NCBI RefSeq assembly: GCF_016902575.1
Contig: NZ_JACSNZ010000020.1
Span: 1 to 32,799, forward strand
Source: Pseudoflavonifractor capillosus
GTDB taxonomy: Bacteria; Bacillota; Clostridia; Oscillospirales; Oscillospiraceae
DNA: 32,799 nucleotides
Reading direction: 5' to 3'
Shown piece by piece: positions 15,045-23,173 of this stretch (the stretch's first letter is position 1; every line of letters starts with the position of its first letter). The translations under genes were made by a program, and so were the position numbers. The notes beneath the pieces are model-generated. The model was not told the DNA's origin. It saw only the letters and a program-made list of their open reading frames with translations, and ran no database searches.

Positions 15045-15668
15045 CTTATTTCTCAGGTGTGGGACCTGCGCCCCTGGCAGGGGACGCGCTCCGCTGGGCC
15101 CGATTTCTCAGCGATGAGAAATCGGGGAAAGAATCGCTTAGGGCTTTCCCCCCTAAGAACCTCCCTGGGGTACGAGGCTGGGCCTGCGTCAAGGCTATGT
15201 TCGGCCCGTCACCCTTGCTGTGGCTTCTGTTCCTGCCACCACACCAGGCTACCCTGGGCAGCTGGCCCTATGGCTGGGTGATTTCCACATCCGGGCCTGC
15301 CCTGGAGAAGCGGTGTTCCCGCCGCCGGGAGCCAGGCTTCCGGCAACTGGGAACAGTTGCATACCAGGGTAAGGCCCTGGCAATAGAAGTGCTGTCTGCC
15401 AGAGAAACAGGAACATTCTGTAGAATATCCATGCCATCTATGTGACCTCGCCGGGCCAAGGGCCGAAAACAGGAAGGTGCACGTTCCACCCAGTACCGCA
15501 GGGTGGATTCCACAAGGCGGGGGAAGGCCCCGCCTTTGGTGGTCTTTGGTTCCTTTCTGGCAGCAGAAAGGAACCCCCAGCGGGGAGCGTCCCCACCAGG
15601 CTGGCAAGCCTGATTGCGAAAAGTTGAAGAAGGGTGCACCTTCTCCATCACTCCCATGGATTTCAGAC
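15045..15668. repeat. Non-coding stretch of hairpins and interspersed repeat modules
   Basis: No convincing gene is seen in over 600 bp. Visible structures are a perfect 12-bp stem with GCGA loop (15099-15126), an overlapping stem GGGGAAAG/CTTTCCCC (15124-15151), a perfect 12-bp stem GGTTCCTTTCTG with its complement (15548-15575), and small hairpins GGGGA-GCG-TCCCC (15582-15594) and CAGGCT-GGCA-AGCCTG (15597-15612). Two modules recur near 29.5 kb: CCCTGGCAGGGGA, and GGGGAGCGTCCCC followed by CCAGGCTGGCAAGCC. Open reading frames here (for example 15020-15445 plus, or 15268-15759 minus) have no ribosome site or recognisable domain. Confidence 0.6.
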
Positions 15669-15705
15669 AAAAAGGGCGCTGCACCCGGAGTGCAGCGCCC
15701 TTTTT
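15669..15705 (-). terminator. Bidirectional intrinsic terminator at the end of ilvE
   Basis: A perfect stem GGGCGCTGCAC / GTGCAGCGCCC flanked by AAAAA on the left and TTTTT on the right. On the minus strand it lies six bases beyond the ilvE stop; it can also stop plus-strand transcripts. Confidence 0.88.
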
Positions 15706-15710
15706 GGTAT

Positions 15711-16778
15711 TTATTCCACAGGTACCACCCAGCCGTGGGTGTCGGGAATGGTGCCCCACTGGATGCCGGTGAGGGTGTCATACAGCTTCTGGGTCAGCTC
15801 GCCGATCTGGCCGCCGCTGACCTCCACCTTCTGATCTTCCCAGGCCAGCAGGCCGATGGGGGAGACCACGGCGGCGGTGCCGGTGCCCCAGGCCTCTTCC
15901 AGGGTGCCCGCCTTGGCCGCATCAAACAGCTCCTGGGCGGTGACCAGCCGCTCCTCCACGGGGATGCCCCAGCTGCGCAGCAGCTCCAGACAGCTCTTGC
16001 GGGTAATGCCAGGCAGCACGGACCCGGTGAGCTGGGGGGTGATGACGGTGCCGTTTACCTTGAACAGCACGTTCATGGCCCCCACTTCCTCAATGTACTT
16101 GCGGTGTACGCCGTCCAGCCACAGCACCTGGGAGTAGCCCTGGGCCTCAGCCCGCTCTCCGGCCCGGATGGAGGCGGCGTAGTTGCCGCCGCACTTGGTA
16201 TAGCCGGTGCCGCCCTTGACGGCCCGCACGTCCTCACTCTCCACATAGATCTTCACCGGGTTGATGCCCTCGGGGTAGTAGGCACCCACCGGGCAGCAGA
16301 TGATGGCGAAGAGGTAGCTGTGAGAGGCGTGGACACCCAGAGAGCAGTCTGTGGCGATGATGAAGGGACGGATGTACAGGGAAGTGCCCACCTTGTTGGG
16401 CACCCAGGCCTCATCCACCTTCACCAGAGCCTTCACCGCCTGGACAAAATCCTCCTCGGGGATCTCCGGGATGCACAGACGCTGGCAGGAGGAGTTCAAA
16501 CGCCGGGCATTCTCCACCGGGCGGAACAGCTGCACCTTCCCTTCCGGGGTGCGATAGGCCTTCATACCCTCGAAAATCTCCTGGGCATAGTGGAACACCA
16601 TGCAGGAGGGCTCCATGGACAGGGGGCCGTAGGGCACTACCCGGGGGTCGTGCCAGCCCTGGCCGGCATCGTAATTCATCAAAAACATATGGTCGGTGAA
16701 CACCTTGCCGAATTGCAGGGTGTCAGGATCGGGTAAGGGCTTGCGCTGGGCAGCCAGGTTCACTTGAATATCCAGCAT
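15711..16778 (-). CDS. ilvE: Branched-chain amino acid aminotransferase
   Basis: A 355-aa PLP-dependent enzyme that interconverts Leu, Ile and Val with their 2-oxo acids. The chosen ATG (16778) has AAAGGAG upstream; the much longer in-frame reading to 17111 crosses the promoter and is rejected. Motifs include GQGWHDPRVVPYGPL, IFEGMKAYR, the GYTKCGGNYAASI region with the PLP-binding Lys, and the YIEEVGAMN signature. The length and signature fit the BCAT-2 type found in Firmicutes. It is a single gene, divergent from gdpP. Confidence 0.95.
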   Translation of the reverse strand: MLDIQVNLAAQRKPLPDPDTLQFGKVFTDHMFLMNYDAGQGWHDPRVVPYGPLSMEPSCMVFHYAQEIFEGMKAYRTPEGKVQLFRPVENARRLNSSCQRLCIPEIPEEDFVQAVKALVKVDEAWVPNKVGTSLYIRPFIIATDCSLGVHASHSYLFAIICCPVGAYYPEGINPVKIYVESEDVRAVKGGTGYTKCGGNYAASIRAGERAEAQGYSQVLWLDGVHRKYIEEVGAMNVLFKVNGTVITPQLTGSVLPGITRKSCLELLRSWGIPVEERLVTAQELFDAAKAGTLEEAWGTGTAAVVSPIGLLAWEDQKVEVSGGQIGELTQKLYDTLTGIQWGTIPDTHGWVVPVE

Positions 16779-16895
16779 GAATCTCGTCTCCTTTGCACAG
16801 TAAAGCGGTAAAAGCCTTGGGCGAGAAGAGTGCGTCAACCCACCAACGGCTGACGCAAATTCGGGCAGGCAAATACCTGCTGGGATGATAGGAAC

Positions 16896-16924
16896 ATTAT
16901 AGCAAGGCAGGCGGGGATGTGCAA
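16896..16924 (-). promoter_or_regulatory. ilvE promoter
   Basis: On the minus strand TTGCAC (16924-16919), exactly 17 bp, TATAAT (16901-16896). The roughly 110-nt leader has two small stems (GCAGG/CCTGC and TGCGTCA/TGACGCA) but no T-box core and no U-tract. Confidence 0.8.
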
Positions 16925-16996
16925 TGGCATTTTTCGTGAAATTTTCGTTCCTGTCCAAAAGGGGTGAGATTTTCTTGGGTTTCCTCACTCCAAAAC

Positions 16997-17025
16997 TTGT
17001 ACTTTGAAAGATAATTTGATATAAT
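16997..17025 (+). promoter_or_regulatory. gdpP promoter
   Basis: TTGTAC (16997-17002), 17-bp spacer, TATAAT (17020-17025), in an AT-rich patch about 115 bp upstream of gdpP. Confidence 0.7.
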
Positions 17026-17140
17026 AATTCATCTGTATGGGATTTTGTGTGAATGCGGGAAAACAGGGCAGAAATGGCGCCCCATTGCCCTGAGAATCCC
17101 CGCCAAACCATAGAGTTTGGGACCGAAAGGAGTGGATGAG

Positions 17141-19162
17141 ATGAATCAGACGCTGTCCCGCTTACTGGGCCCTCGGTTTGGGCTGTATTTTTTGGTTATG
17201 ATTGTCTTTGCCGCCATTACCGCCATTCTGGGTAAGGTGGAGGTGGCTGTGGGTCAGGCAGCGGTGGTACTGGTGCTCTATCTGCTGTACCTGCGGGCCT
17301 CCATCCAGCGCCGCCGGGAGGCCACCCGCTACCTGGATCAGCTGATGGGCAGCGTGGACGAGGCCACCCGGGACAGTACCCTGAACTGCCCCCTGCCCGT
17401 GGTGATGTTCCGCCCCGACACCGAGGAGATCGTGTGGTCCAATGACCGCTTCCTCCACCTGTCCGGGGATCGGGAGCGGCTGTTTGACACCAAGCTCACC
17501 GAGCTGGTGCCCCAGTTTGACAGCCGCTGGCTGCTGGAGGGCAAGCACGAGTGCCCCCACGAGGTGGCCTTGGGTCGCCGTCGCTACCAGGTATTTGGCA
17601 ACGTGGGCCGCACCCAGGAGGATGGCCGGGAGAGCCTGCTGGCCACCACTTACTGGCTGGACATCACCGAGGCCAGCAACCTCAAGGAGATCTACCAGGC
17701 CACCCGCCCGGTGGTGGCCATTCTGCTGCTGGACAACTACGAGGACACCATCAAGGGCCTGCCGGAAAATGTGGCCTCCACCATGCTGGCCGAGATTAAC
17801 CAGCGCATCTCCCAGTGGATGGGGGATGTGGGGGGCATCTTCTGCCGCCTGGATCGGGATCGCTTCATGTATATCTTTGAAGAGCAGTATTTGCAGGGCT
17901 ACAAGGAGGAGAAGTTCTCCATTCTGGACTCCATCCGCCAGGTGCAGACCCCCGGCGGCATCCCGGTGACCCTTTCCCTGGGCATTGGCGTGGACGGGGA
18001 GACCCCCGCTGATTTGTACCGCTTTGCCTCTTTGTCTGTGGAGATGGCCCTGTCCCGAGGGGGCGATCAGGCGGTGGTGAAAAACCGCTTCAACTTCGAG
18101 TTCTTTGGCGGCCGGGCCAAGGAGACGGAGAAGCGCACCAAGGTGAAAAGCCGGGTGATGGCCTCCGCCCTGGGCGAGCTGGTGGCGGATGCCTCCTGTG
18201 TGTTCGTCATGGGCCATGCCGCTGCCGACATGGATGCGGTGGGTGCCGCCGTGGGCGTGTGTGCCATTGCCCGGAAAAAGGGCGTGCCCTACTACATCGT
18301 CCGTGAGACCGGCACCACCCCCGCCGACCAGCTCTACCGCCGACTGGAGTGGATGGAAGAGTACAAAGACCGCTTTGTGGACAGCCAGCAGGCCCTTTTG
18401 AAGGCGGATTCCCGCTCCCTGCTGGTGGTGGTGGACACCAACCGTCCCGAGCAGGTGGCCAGCCGGGAGGTGCTCCAGTCCTGCAACAAGGTGGCGGTCA
18501 TCGACCACCACCGCCGGGCTGCCACCTACATCGAGGGGGGCGCTCTGTACTTCCACGAGCCCTATGCCTCCTCCACCTGTGAGCTGGTCAGTGAGCTTTT
18601 GAGCTACCTCATGGAGCCGGGGGAACTGCTGCGGGGTGAGGCAGAGGCCATGATGGCAGGCCTGATGCTGGACACCAAGAACTTTACCATGCGCACCGGA
18701 GGCCGCACCTTCGAGGCCGCAGCGTTCCTGCGTCGGGCCGGGGGCGACACCGGCGAGGTGAAAAAGATGTTCCAGACGGATTTGGCGGACACGGTGGCCA
18801 AGTACGGCATCATCCAAAATGCCTCCATCTATCGCCACGACATTGCCATTGCCCCTGTGGGTCACACCGTCAACCGGGTCACGGCTGCCCAGGCAGCCGA
18901 TGAGCTGTTGAATATTGCAGGCATCAACACCTCCTTTGTGCTCTACCCTGACGGGGAGCGGGTGGTGGTGTCTGCACGCAGCATCAACGACACCAATGTC
19001 CAGGTGATCCTGGAGGCCCTGGGTGGGGGCGGCAACGCCAGTGCCGCCGGCGCCCAGATCGCAAACCAGACTCTGGAGCAGGTGACGGAATCCCTCATGG
19101 CGGCTCTGGAGCGGTATTTCAAGACCGACGACCCGGAGGAGATGGGGGACGAGGAGGGGTAA
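17141..19162 (+). CDS. gdpP: Cyclic-di-AMP phosphodiesterase GdpP (GGDEF-DHH)
   Basis: A 673-aa membrane-bound enzyme that hydrolyses c-di-AMP. The start ATG 17141 lies eight bases after AAAGGAG; an upstream in-frame ATG lacks such a site. Two hydrophobic segments (about residues 13-30 and 35-52) are followed by a PAS-like region (to about 170), a degenerate GGDEF domain (about 185-320, with RLDRDRFMYIF in place of a true GGDEF), then DHH. In the DHH part are H359-x3-D363-x-D365 and D455-H456-H457. DHHA1 ends in the GGGGNASAAG motif. It is followed by rplI and dnaB, a common Firmicutes order. Confidence 0.95.
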   Translation: MNQTLSRLLGPRFGLYFLVMIVFAAITAILGKVEVAVGQAAVVLVLYLLYLRASIQRRREATRYLDQLMGSVDEATRDSTLNCPLPVVMFRPDTEEIVWSNDRFLHLSGDRERLFDTKLTELVPQFDSRWLLEGKHECPHEVALGRRRYQVFGNVGRTQEDGRESLLATTYWLDITEASNLKEIYQATRPVVAILLLDNYEDTIKGLPENVASTMLAEINQRISQWMGDVGGIFCRLDRDRFMYIFEEQYLQGYKEEKFSILDSIRQVQTPGGIPVTLSLGIGVDGETPADLYRFASLSVEMALSRGGDQAVVKNRFNFEFFGGRAKETEKRTKVKSRVMASALGELVADASCVFVMGHAAADMDAVGAAVGVCAIARKKGVPYYIVRETGTTPADQLYRRLEWMEEYKDRFVDSQQALLKADSRSLLVVVDTNRPEQVASREVLQSCNKVAVIDHHRRAATYIEGGALYFHEPYASSTCELVSELLSYLMEPGELLRGEAEAMMAGLMLDTKNFTMRTGGRTFEAAAFLRRAGGDTGEVKKMFQTDLADTVAKYGIIQNASIYRHDIAIAPVGHTVNRVTAAQAADELLNIAGINTSFVLYPDGERVVVSARSINDTNVQVILEALGGGGNASAAGAQIANQTLEQVTESLMAALERYFKTDDPEEMGDEEG

Positions 19163-19201
19163 ACCCCGCCCAACCATACTAGATTTTAGGAGGAATACAT
19201 C

Positions 19202-19648
19202 ATGAAAGTGATTTTACAACAGGACGTGAAGGGCCACGGCAAGAAGGGCCAGATGGTGGAGGTTTCCGACGGGTACGCCCGCAACTTCCTGCTGCCCCGC
19301 AAGCTGGCTGTGGAGGCCAGCGCCGAGAACATCAACACCATGAAGATGCAGGATAAGGCCCGCCGTGCCCGTGAGGCCGAGGAGCGCCAGGCCGCCATGG
19401 ACCTGTCCAATCGTTTGAAGGAGTGCCCGGTGAAGATCGTGGCCAAGGCCGGCCAGGGCGGCCGCCTGTTCGGCTCGGTGACCAGCAAGGAGATCTCCGA
19501 GGGCCTCAAGGAGCAGTACAACATCGACATCAACAAGTCCAAGTTGGTTCTGGCCGACCCCATCAAGGCCTTTGGCGGCTACGAGGTCAAGTGCAAGCTG
19601 GGATATGAGATCACCGGCACCGTCCGTGTGATGGTGGAAGAGGGCTAA
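19202..19648 (+). CDS. rplI: 50S ribosomal protein L9
   Basis: A 148-aa ribosomal protein with the L9 signature: KVILQQDVKGHGKKGQMVEVSDGYARNFLLPR region at the N-terminus, a long charged helix (residues 40-75), and the C-terminal domain FGSVTSKEI. AGGAGG lies nine bases before the ATG. It lies 40 bp after gdpP without a terminator, so it is probably co-transcribed. Confidence 0.97.
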   Translation: MKVILQQDVKGHGKKGQMVEVSDGYARNFLLPRKLAVEASAENINTMKMQDKARRAREAEERQAAMDLSNRLKECPVKIVAKAGQGGRLFGSVTSKEISEGLKEQYNIDINKSKLVLADPIKAFGGYEVKCKLGYEITGTVRVMVEEG

Positions 19649-19655
19649 AATTATT

Positions 19656-19822
19656 CTCGAAAATGCAAGCATTTTCTCGAGGGGATGCAGTCCGCTGCAT
19701 GCATCCTTGGGTCAAAGGGCGACCCAAGGCCACACTGGCGGACTGAGAAGTGTATTTTCCCATGCGCATGTCCTGGGAAAATACGAGATTTCAATTTATT
19801 TTCCCGCCTGCGGGCGGGAAAA
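19656..19822 (+). repeat. Cluster of five inverted repeats after rplI (candidate structured RNA or mobile palindromic element)
   Basis: Stems in order: GAAAATGC/GCATTTTC near 19659-19678; ATGCAG/CTGCAT (19685-19700); CCTTGGGTC/GACCCAAGG (19705-19729); GTATTTTCCCA/TGGGAAAATAC (19752-19784, perfect 11 bp); TTTTCCCGCC/GGCGGGAAAA (19799-19822, loop TGCG). In addition CAGTCCGC (19688-19695) pairs with GCGGACTG (19738-19745), enclosing the third stem. None has a clear U-tract. The following 117 bp up to dnaB show no clear signal. Confidence 0.65.
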
Positions 19823-19939
19823 CTCTGCCGAGGGCTTTGATCCATGCGGGATGCCTAGAGCTTCTTGTGTGAGTGTGGTCTATGTTGACAGCCTGAGGGG
19901 CAGGACGATCCCCTTTATTTCAAACTGGGAGGGATGATA

Positions 19940-21298
19940 ATGGACGAATTCAATGGCCTGCGCCTGCCCCACTCCGTGGAGGCGGAACAGGCGGTGCTGG
20001 GCTCCATGCTCATCGACGACCGGTGTATTCCCGACGTGGTGGCCCGGCTCACCCCCGATGACTTCTACCTGCGGCAAAACCGGGAGCTGTACCAGGTGCT
20101 GTTTACCATGTTCAACCGCTTCGAGACCATCGACCCGGTGACGGTACTGGACCGGATGAAGCAGGCGGGGGTGTACGACGAGAACACCTCGGTGGGGTAT
20201 CTGCGCCAGCTCATGGAGATCACCCCCACGGCGGCCAACGTCATGGAATATGTGAACATTGTGGCAGACAAGGCATTGCTCAGAAGGGTGGGGGAGACCG
20301 CCGGGGAGCTGGAGGAGATGGTGCGCAGCGAGAGCGGCACCGCCCAGCAGATCCTGGAGGCCGCCGAGCAGCGCATTTACGCCATCCGCCAGGGCCGCTC
20401 CGCCCAGGGCATGGCCCACATCGCCACAGTGATGAGCCAGGTGTGGGAGACCATCAAGGAGCGGCAGGAGAACGGGGCAGAGTTCCCCGGTATCTCCACC
20501 GGCCTCATTGACCTGGACCGCCGGATTTCCGGCTTGAACAACTCAGATTTGCTGATTTTGGCTGCCCGACCCGGCATGGGTAAGACCTCCCTGGCCCTGA
20601 ACATCGGCCTGGAGGCGGGCAAACACTCGGGGAAAAGCGTGGCCATCTTCTCTTTGGAAATGAGCCGGGAGCAGCTGGGTCTGCGTCTCATTTCCACCGA
20701 GTGCCTCATTGACAACAAAAAACTGCTCACCGGACGCATTGTGGGGGAGGAGGAGTGGTCCCGCCTGGCCATGGCGGTGGCCACACTGAGCCAAGCCAAA
20801 ATCTATATGGATGACGACTCCTCCCTGTCCGTGGCGGACATGAACGCCAAGTGCCGCCGCATCAAGGATCTGGGTCTGGTGATCGTGGACTACCTCCAGC
20901 TGATGACCTCCGCCGGAGGGCCCACCCGGGCCAGCGACAACCGCCAGCAGATCGTCTCCGACATCTCCCGCTCCATGAAGCTTATGGCCAAGGAGCTGAA
21001 CGTGCCGGTGATCTGCCTGTCCCAGCTCTCCCGTGCCAACGAGAGCCGGGCCGCCGGTCAGCGCCGACCCATGCTCTCCGACCTGCGTGAGTCCGGCTCC
21101 ATCGAGCAGGACGCTGACATCGTTATGTTCATCTACCGGGAGAGCTACTACGAGGACGACACGGAGAATCCCAACGTGGCCGAGTGCATCGTGGCCAAAA
21201 ACCGCCACGGTGAGACGGGCACCGTCATGCTGGAGTGGCGGCCCGAGTTTACAACCTTCCGCAATCTGGCCTACAACTACGACGAAGAGGACTACTGA
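19940..21298 (+). CDS. dnaB: Replicative DNA helicase DnaB (DnaC in Bacillus naming)
   Basis: A 452-aa hexameric helicase of the replication fork. The start is set at ATG 19940, seven bases after GGGAGG; an in-frame ATG at 19934 is too close to it. The N-terminal domain begins LPHSVEAEQAVLGSMLID, then a linker, then a RecA-like core with Walker A RPGMGKT (about residue 212), a LVIVDYLQLM Walker B, and the LSQLSRANE and DLRESGSIEQDAD motifs. The stop overlaps tilS by one base (TGATG), so the two are coupled. Confidence 0.97.
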   Translation: MDEFNGLRLPHSVEAEQAVLGSMLIDDRCIPDVVARLTPDDFYLRQNRELYQVLFTMFNRFETIDPVTVLDRMKQAGVYDENTSVGYLRQLMEITPTAANVMEYVNIVADKALLRRVGETAGELEEMVRSESGTAQQILEAAEQRIYAIRQGRSAQGMAHIATVMSQVWETIKERQENGAEFPGISTGLIDLDRRISGLNNSDLLILAARPGMGKTSLALNIGLEAGKHSGKSVAIFSLEMSREQLGLRLISTECLIDNKKLLTGRIVGEEEWSRLAMAVATLSQAKIYMDDDSSLSVADMNAKCRRIKDLGLVIVDYLQLMTSAGGPTRASDNRQQIVSDISRSMKLMAKELNVPVICLSQLSRANESRAAGQRRPMLSDLRESGSIEQDADIVMFIYRESYYEDDTENPNVAECIVAKNRHGETGTVMLEWRPEFTTFRNLAYNYDEEDY

Positions 21299-22605
21299 TG
21301 GGCTTTTCCTACTCCCTTCTCTCCCCCGGGGACAAGGTGCTGTGCGCTTTGTCCGGGGGGGCAGATTCCATGTATCTGCTGTGCCGCCTTACCGAGGGGG
21401 CGCAGCGGGGCGGCTATCAGGTGGCGGCCGCCCACTACCACCACGGCATTCGCTCTGCCTCCACCCAGGAGGAAGATTTTGTCCGCTCCTGGTGCGACAG
21501 CCACCACGTTCCCCTGTTTGTGGGACACGGAGACGTGCTTCAACAGGCCGCCCAAAGAGGGCAGGGGGTGGAGGAGACCGCCCGGGAACTGCGGTACCAA
21601 TTCCTCTATGACACCGCCCGGCGGGAGGGCTGTACCCTCATTGCCACCGGACACCACGCCGGAGATAACGCCGAGACGGTGCTCATGCACCTCATTCGAG
21701 GCTCCGGCCTCCGGGGCCTTTGCGGCATCCCGCCCCGGCGGGGGATGCTCATTCGACCCATGCTGGAGGTGACCAGGCAGGAGGTGGAGGACTACCTCAC
21801 CGCCCACCAGATTCCCCATGTGGAGGACGAGAGCAACGCCGACCCCGCCTACACCCGCAACCGGGTGAGACACCAGGTGCTGCCCATGCTATGTGAACTC
21901 AACCCTCAGGCGGTACACCACATGGCCCAGGCAGCGGCCAAGCTGCGGGAGGATGAACAGCTGCTCTCCGCCCTGGCCCAGGATGTGCCGGGGATCACCA
22001 CGGACAGGGACAGGGTGGCGGTGGATATTCCCGCCCTGCTCACAAGCCCCAGACCCCTGGTGATGCGGCGGCTGGCCCAGGCCCTGACCGGGCTGCACAT
22101 CCACCCATCCCAGGTGTATTTGGAGGGGCTGTACGGGCTTATGACCCAGGGGCAAAGCGGAGCCCGGTTGGATTTGCCGGGATACACCGCCCAGAAGAGC
22201 TGGGATCAGCTGTTCATCACCCCCCAGGAGGAGCCTGAGACCCTGCCCACCATCCCTTTGAAAGATGGGGTGACCCGGTGGGGGGAATGGCGGGTGGAGT
22301 GTCACCCGGCGGTATGCCCCCAGCAGCAGGGGGATGGGCTGTGGCTCAAGCCCGGGGCCTATATCCTCCGCCCCCGCCAAGTGGGGGATGCTTTGAAATT
22401 GCCCAATCGGCCCACCAAAAGTGTGAAAAAACTCATGATGGAGAAAAAAATTCCCGTCTACCTTCGGGGTCGCCTTCCGGTGTTGGCCCAAGGGGAGCGG
22501 GTTGCAGCGGTGGCGCTGCTGGGAGCAGACCAGGACTTCCTGGCCCAGCCCGGCAGACCTGCCCGATATATCAATGTGACAAAGGAGAACGATGACCATG
22601 CATGA
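21298..22605 (+). CDS. tilS: tRNA(Ile)-lysidine synthetase
   Basis: A 435-aa enzyme that converts C34 of the CAU-anticodon tRNA-Ile to lysidine. The PP-loop SGGADS lies at residues 19-24, followed by AAAHYHHGIR, the ATGHHAGDNAETVLM catalytic segment, and a PMLEVTRQEVEDYL region. The C-terminal TilS domain contains PRQVGDALKLPNRPTKSVKKLMMEKKIP. It starts on the ATG that overlaps the dnaB stop; its 3' end overlaps hpt by 14 bases. tilS-hpt-ftsH is the classic Bacillus order. Confidence 0.95.
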   Translation: MGFSYSLLSPGDKVLCALSGGADSMYLLCRLTEGAQRGGYQVAAAHYHHGIRSASTQEEDFVRSWCDSHHVPLFVGHGDVLQQAAQRGQGVEETARELRYQFLYDTARREGCTLIATGHHAGDNAETVLMHLIRGSGLRGLCGIPPRRGMLIRPMLEVTRQEVEDYLTAHQIPHVEDESNADPAYTRNRVRHQVLPMLCELNPQAVHHMAQAAAKLREDEQLLSALAQDVPGITTDRDRVAVDIPALLTSPRPLVMRRLAQALTGLHIHPSQVYLEGLYGLMTQGQSGARLDLPGYTAQKSWDQLFITPQEEPETLPTIPLKDGVTRWGEWRVECHPAVCPQQQGDGLWLKPGAYILRPRQVGDALKLPNRPTKSVKKLMMEKKIPVYLRGRLPVLAQGERVAAVALLGADQDFLAQPGRPARYINVTKENDDHA

Positions 22606-23140
22606 ACACGTGGAATCCATTCTGTATAGCGAAGAGCAGCTTCGGCAGCGAGTCAAGGAGCTGGGGGCACAGATCACCGCCGACTACGCCGGGAAGGAAC
22701 CGGTGCTGGCCTCGGTGCTGCGGGGCTCCTACATCTTTATGGCAGACCTGACCCGGGCCATTGACCTGCCGGTGACGGTGGACTTTATGGCGGTGTCCTC
22801 CTACGGCACCGGTACCAAGAGCTCGGGGCAGGTGGAGATCAAGAAGGACCTGTCCGACTCCATCGAGGGCCGGGACCTCATCATTGTGGAGGACATTCTG
22901 GACTCGGGCAACACCCTGTACTACCTCATGGAGATTCTGAAGGCCCGCAAGCCCGCCTCCATCCGCATCTGCACCCTGATGGATAAGCCTGAGCGGCGTA
23001 CCCAGCCCATTGTGGCCGACTATGTGGGCTTTACCATCCCCGACGCCTTTGTAGTGGGTTATGGCCTGGATTACAGTGAAAAGTATCGAAATCTGCCCTA
23101 TGTGGGCATTTTGAAGCCCTCCGTCTACGGCGGAGAGTGA
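22592..23140 (+). CDS. hpt: Hypoxanthine phosphoribosyltransferase
   Basis: A 182-aa purine salvage enzyme. It has VLRGSYIFMADL, the VDFMAVSSYG motif, the PRPP-binding loop IIVEDILDSGNT near residue 100, and the C-terminal PDAFVVGYGLDY. AAAGGAG lies four bases before ATG 22592 and ten before ATG 22598, so the start may be two codons later. It is embedded in the tilS 3' end. Confidence 0.95.
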   Translation: MTMHEHVESILYSEEQLRQRVKELGAQITADYAGKEPVLASVLRGSYIFMADLTRAIDLPVTVDFMAVSSYGTGTKSSGQVEIKKDLSDSIEGRDLIIVEDILDSGNTLYYLMEILKARKPASIRICTLMDKPERRTQPIVADYVGFTIPDAFVVGYGLDYSEKYRNLPYVGILKPSVYGGE

Positions 23141-23173
23141 GCCCCAGCAGGGGAAAAGGAGCTGGTTTCAATT

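Noticed and set aside
15020-15445. 141-aa plus-strand frame after pyrG
   Set aside because: It begins within the terminator of pyrG, has no ribosome site, and covers the hairpin/repeat stretch; the translation shows no domain.
15268-15759. 163-aa minus-strand frame between ilvE and pyrG
   Set aside because: It begins inside the ilvE coding end, crosses a strong terminator and repeat modules, and has no recognisable motif.
16779-16889. T-box or attenuator in the ilvE leader
   Set aside because: Two small stems are present, but there is no AGGGTGGNACCGCG core, no U-tract and too little length.
15711-17111. 466-aa reading of ilvE with a 111-residue N-terminal extension
   Set aside because: The extension crosses a TTGCAC-17-TATAAT promoter and an AT-rich non-coding patch, and the ATG at 16778 has AAAGGAG and the normal protein start.
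17162-19177. 671-aa minus-strand open frame opposite gdpP, and similar frames opposite pyrG, ftsH and metG
   Set aside because: Low-complexity His/Gly/Leu-rich translations with no domain; the opposite strand has complete conserved genes.
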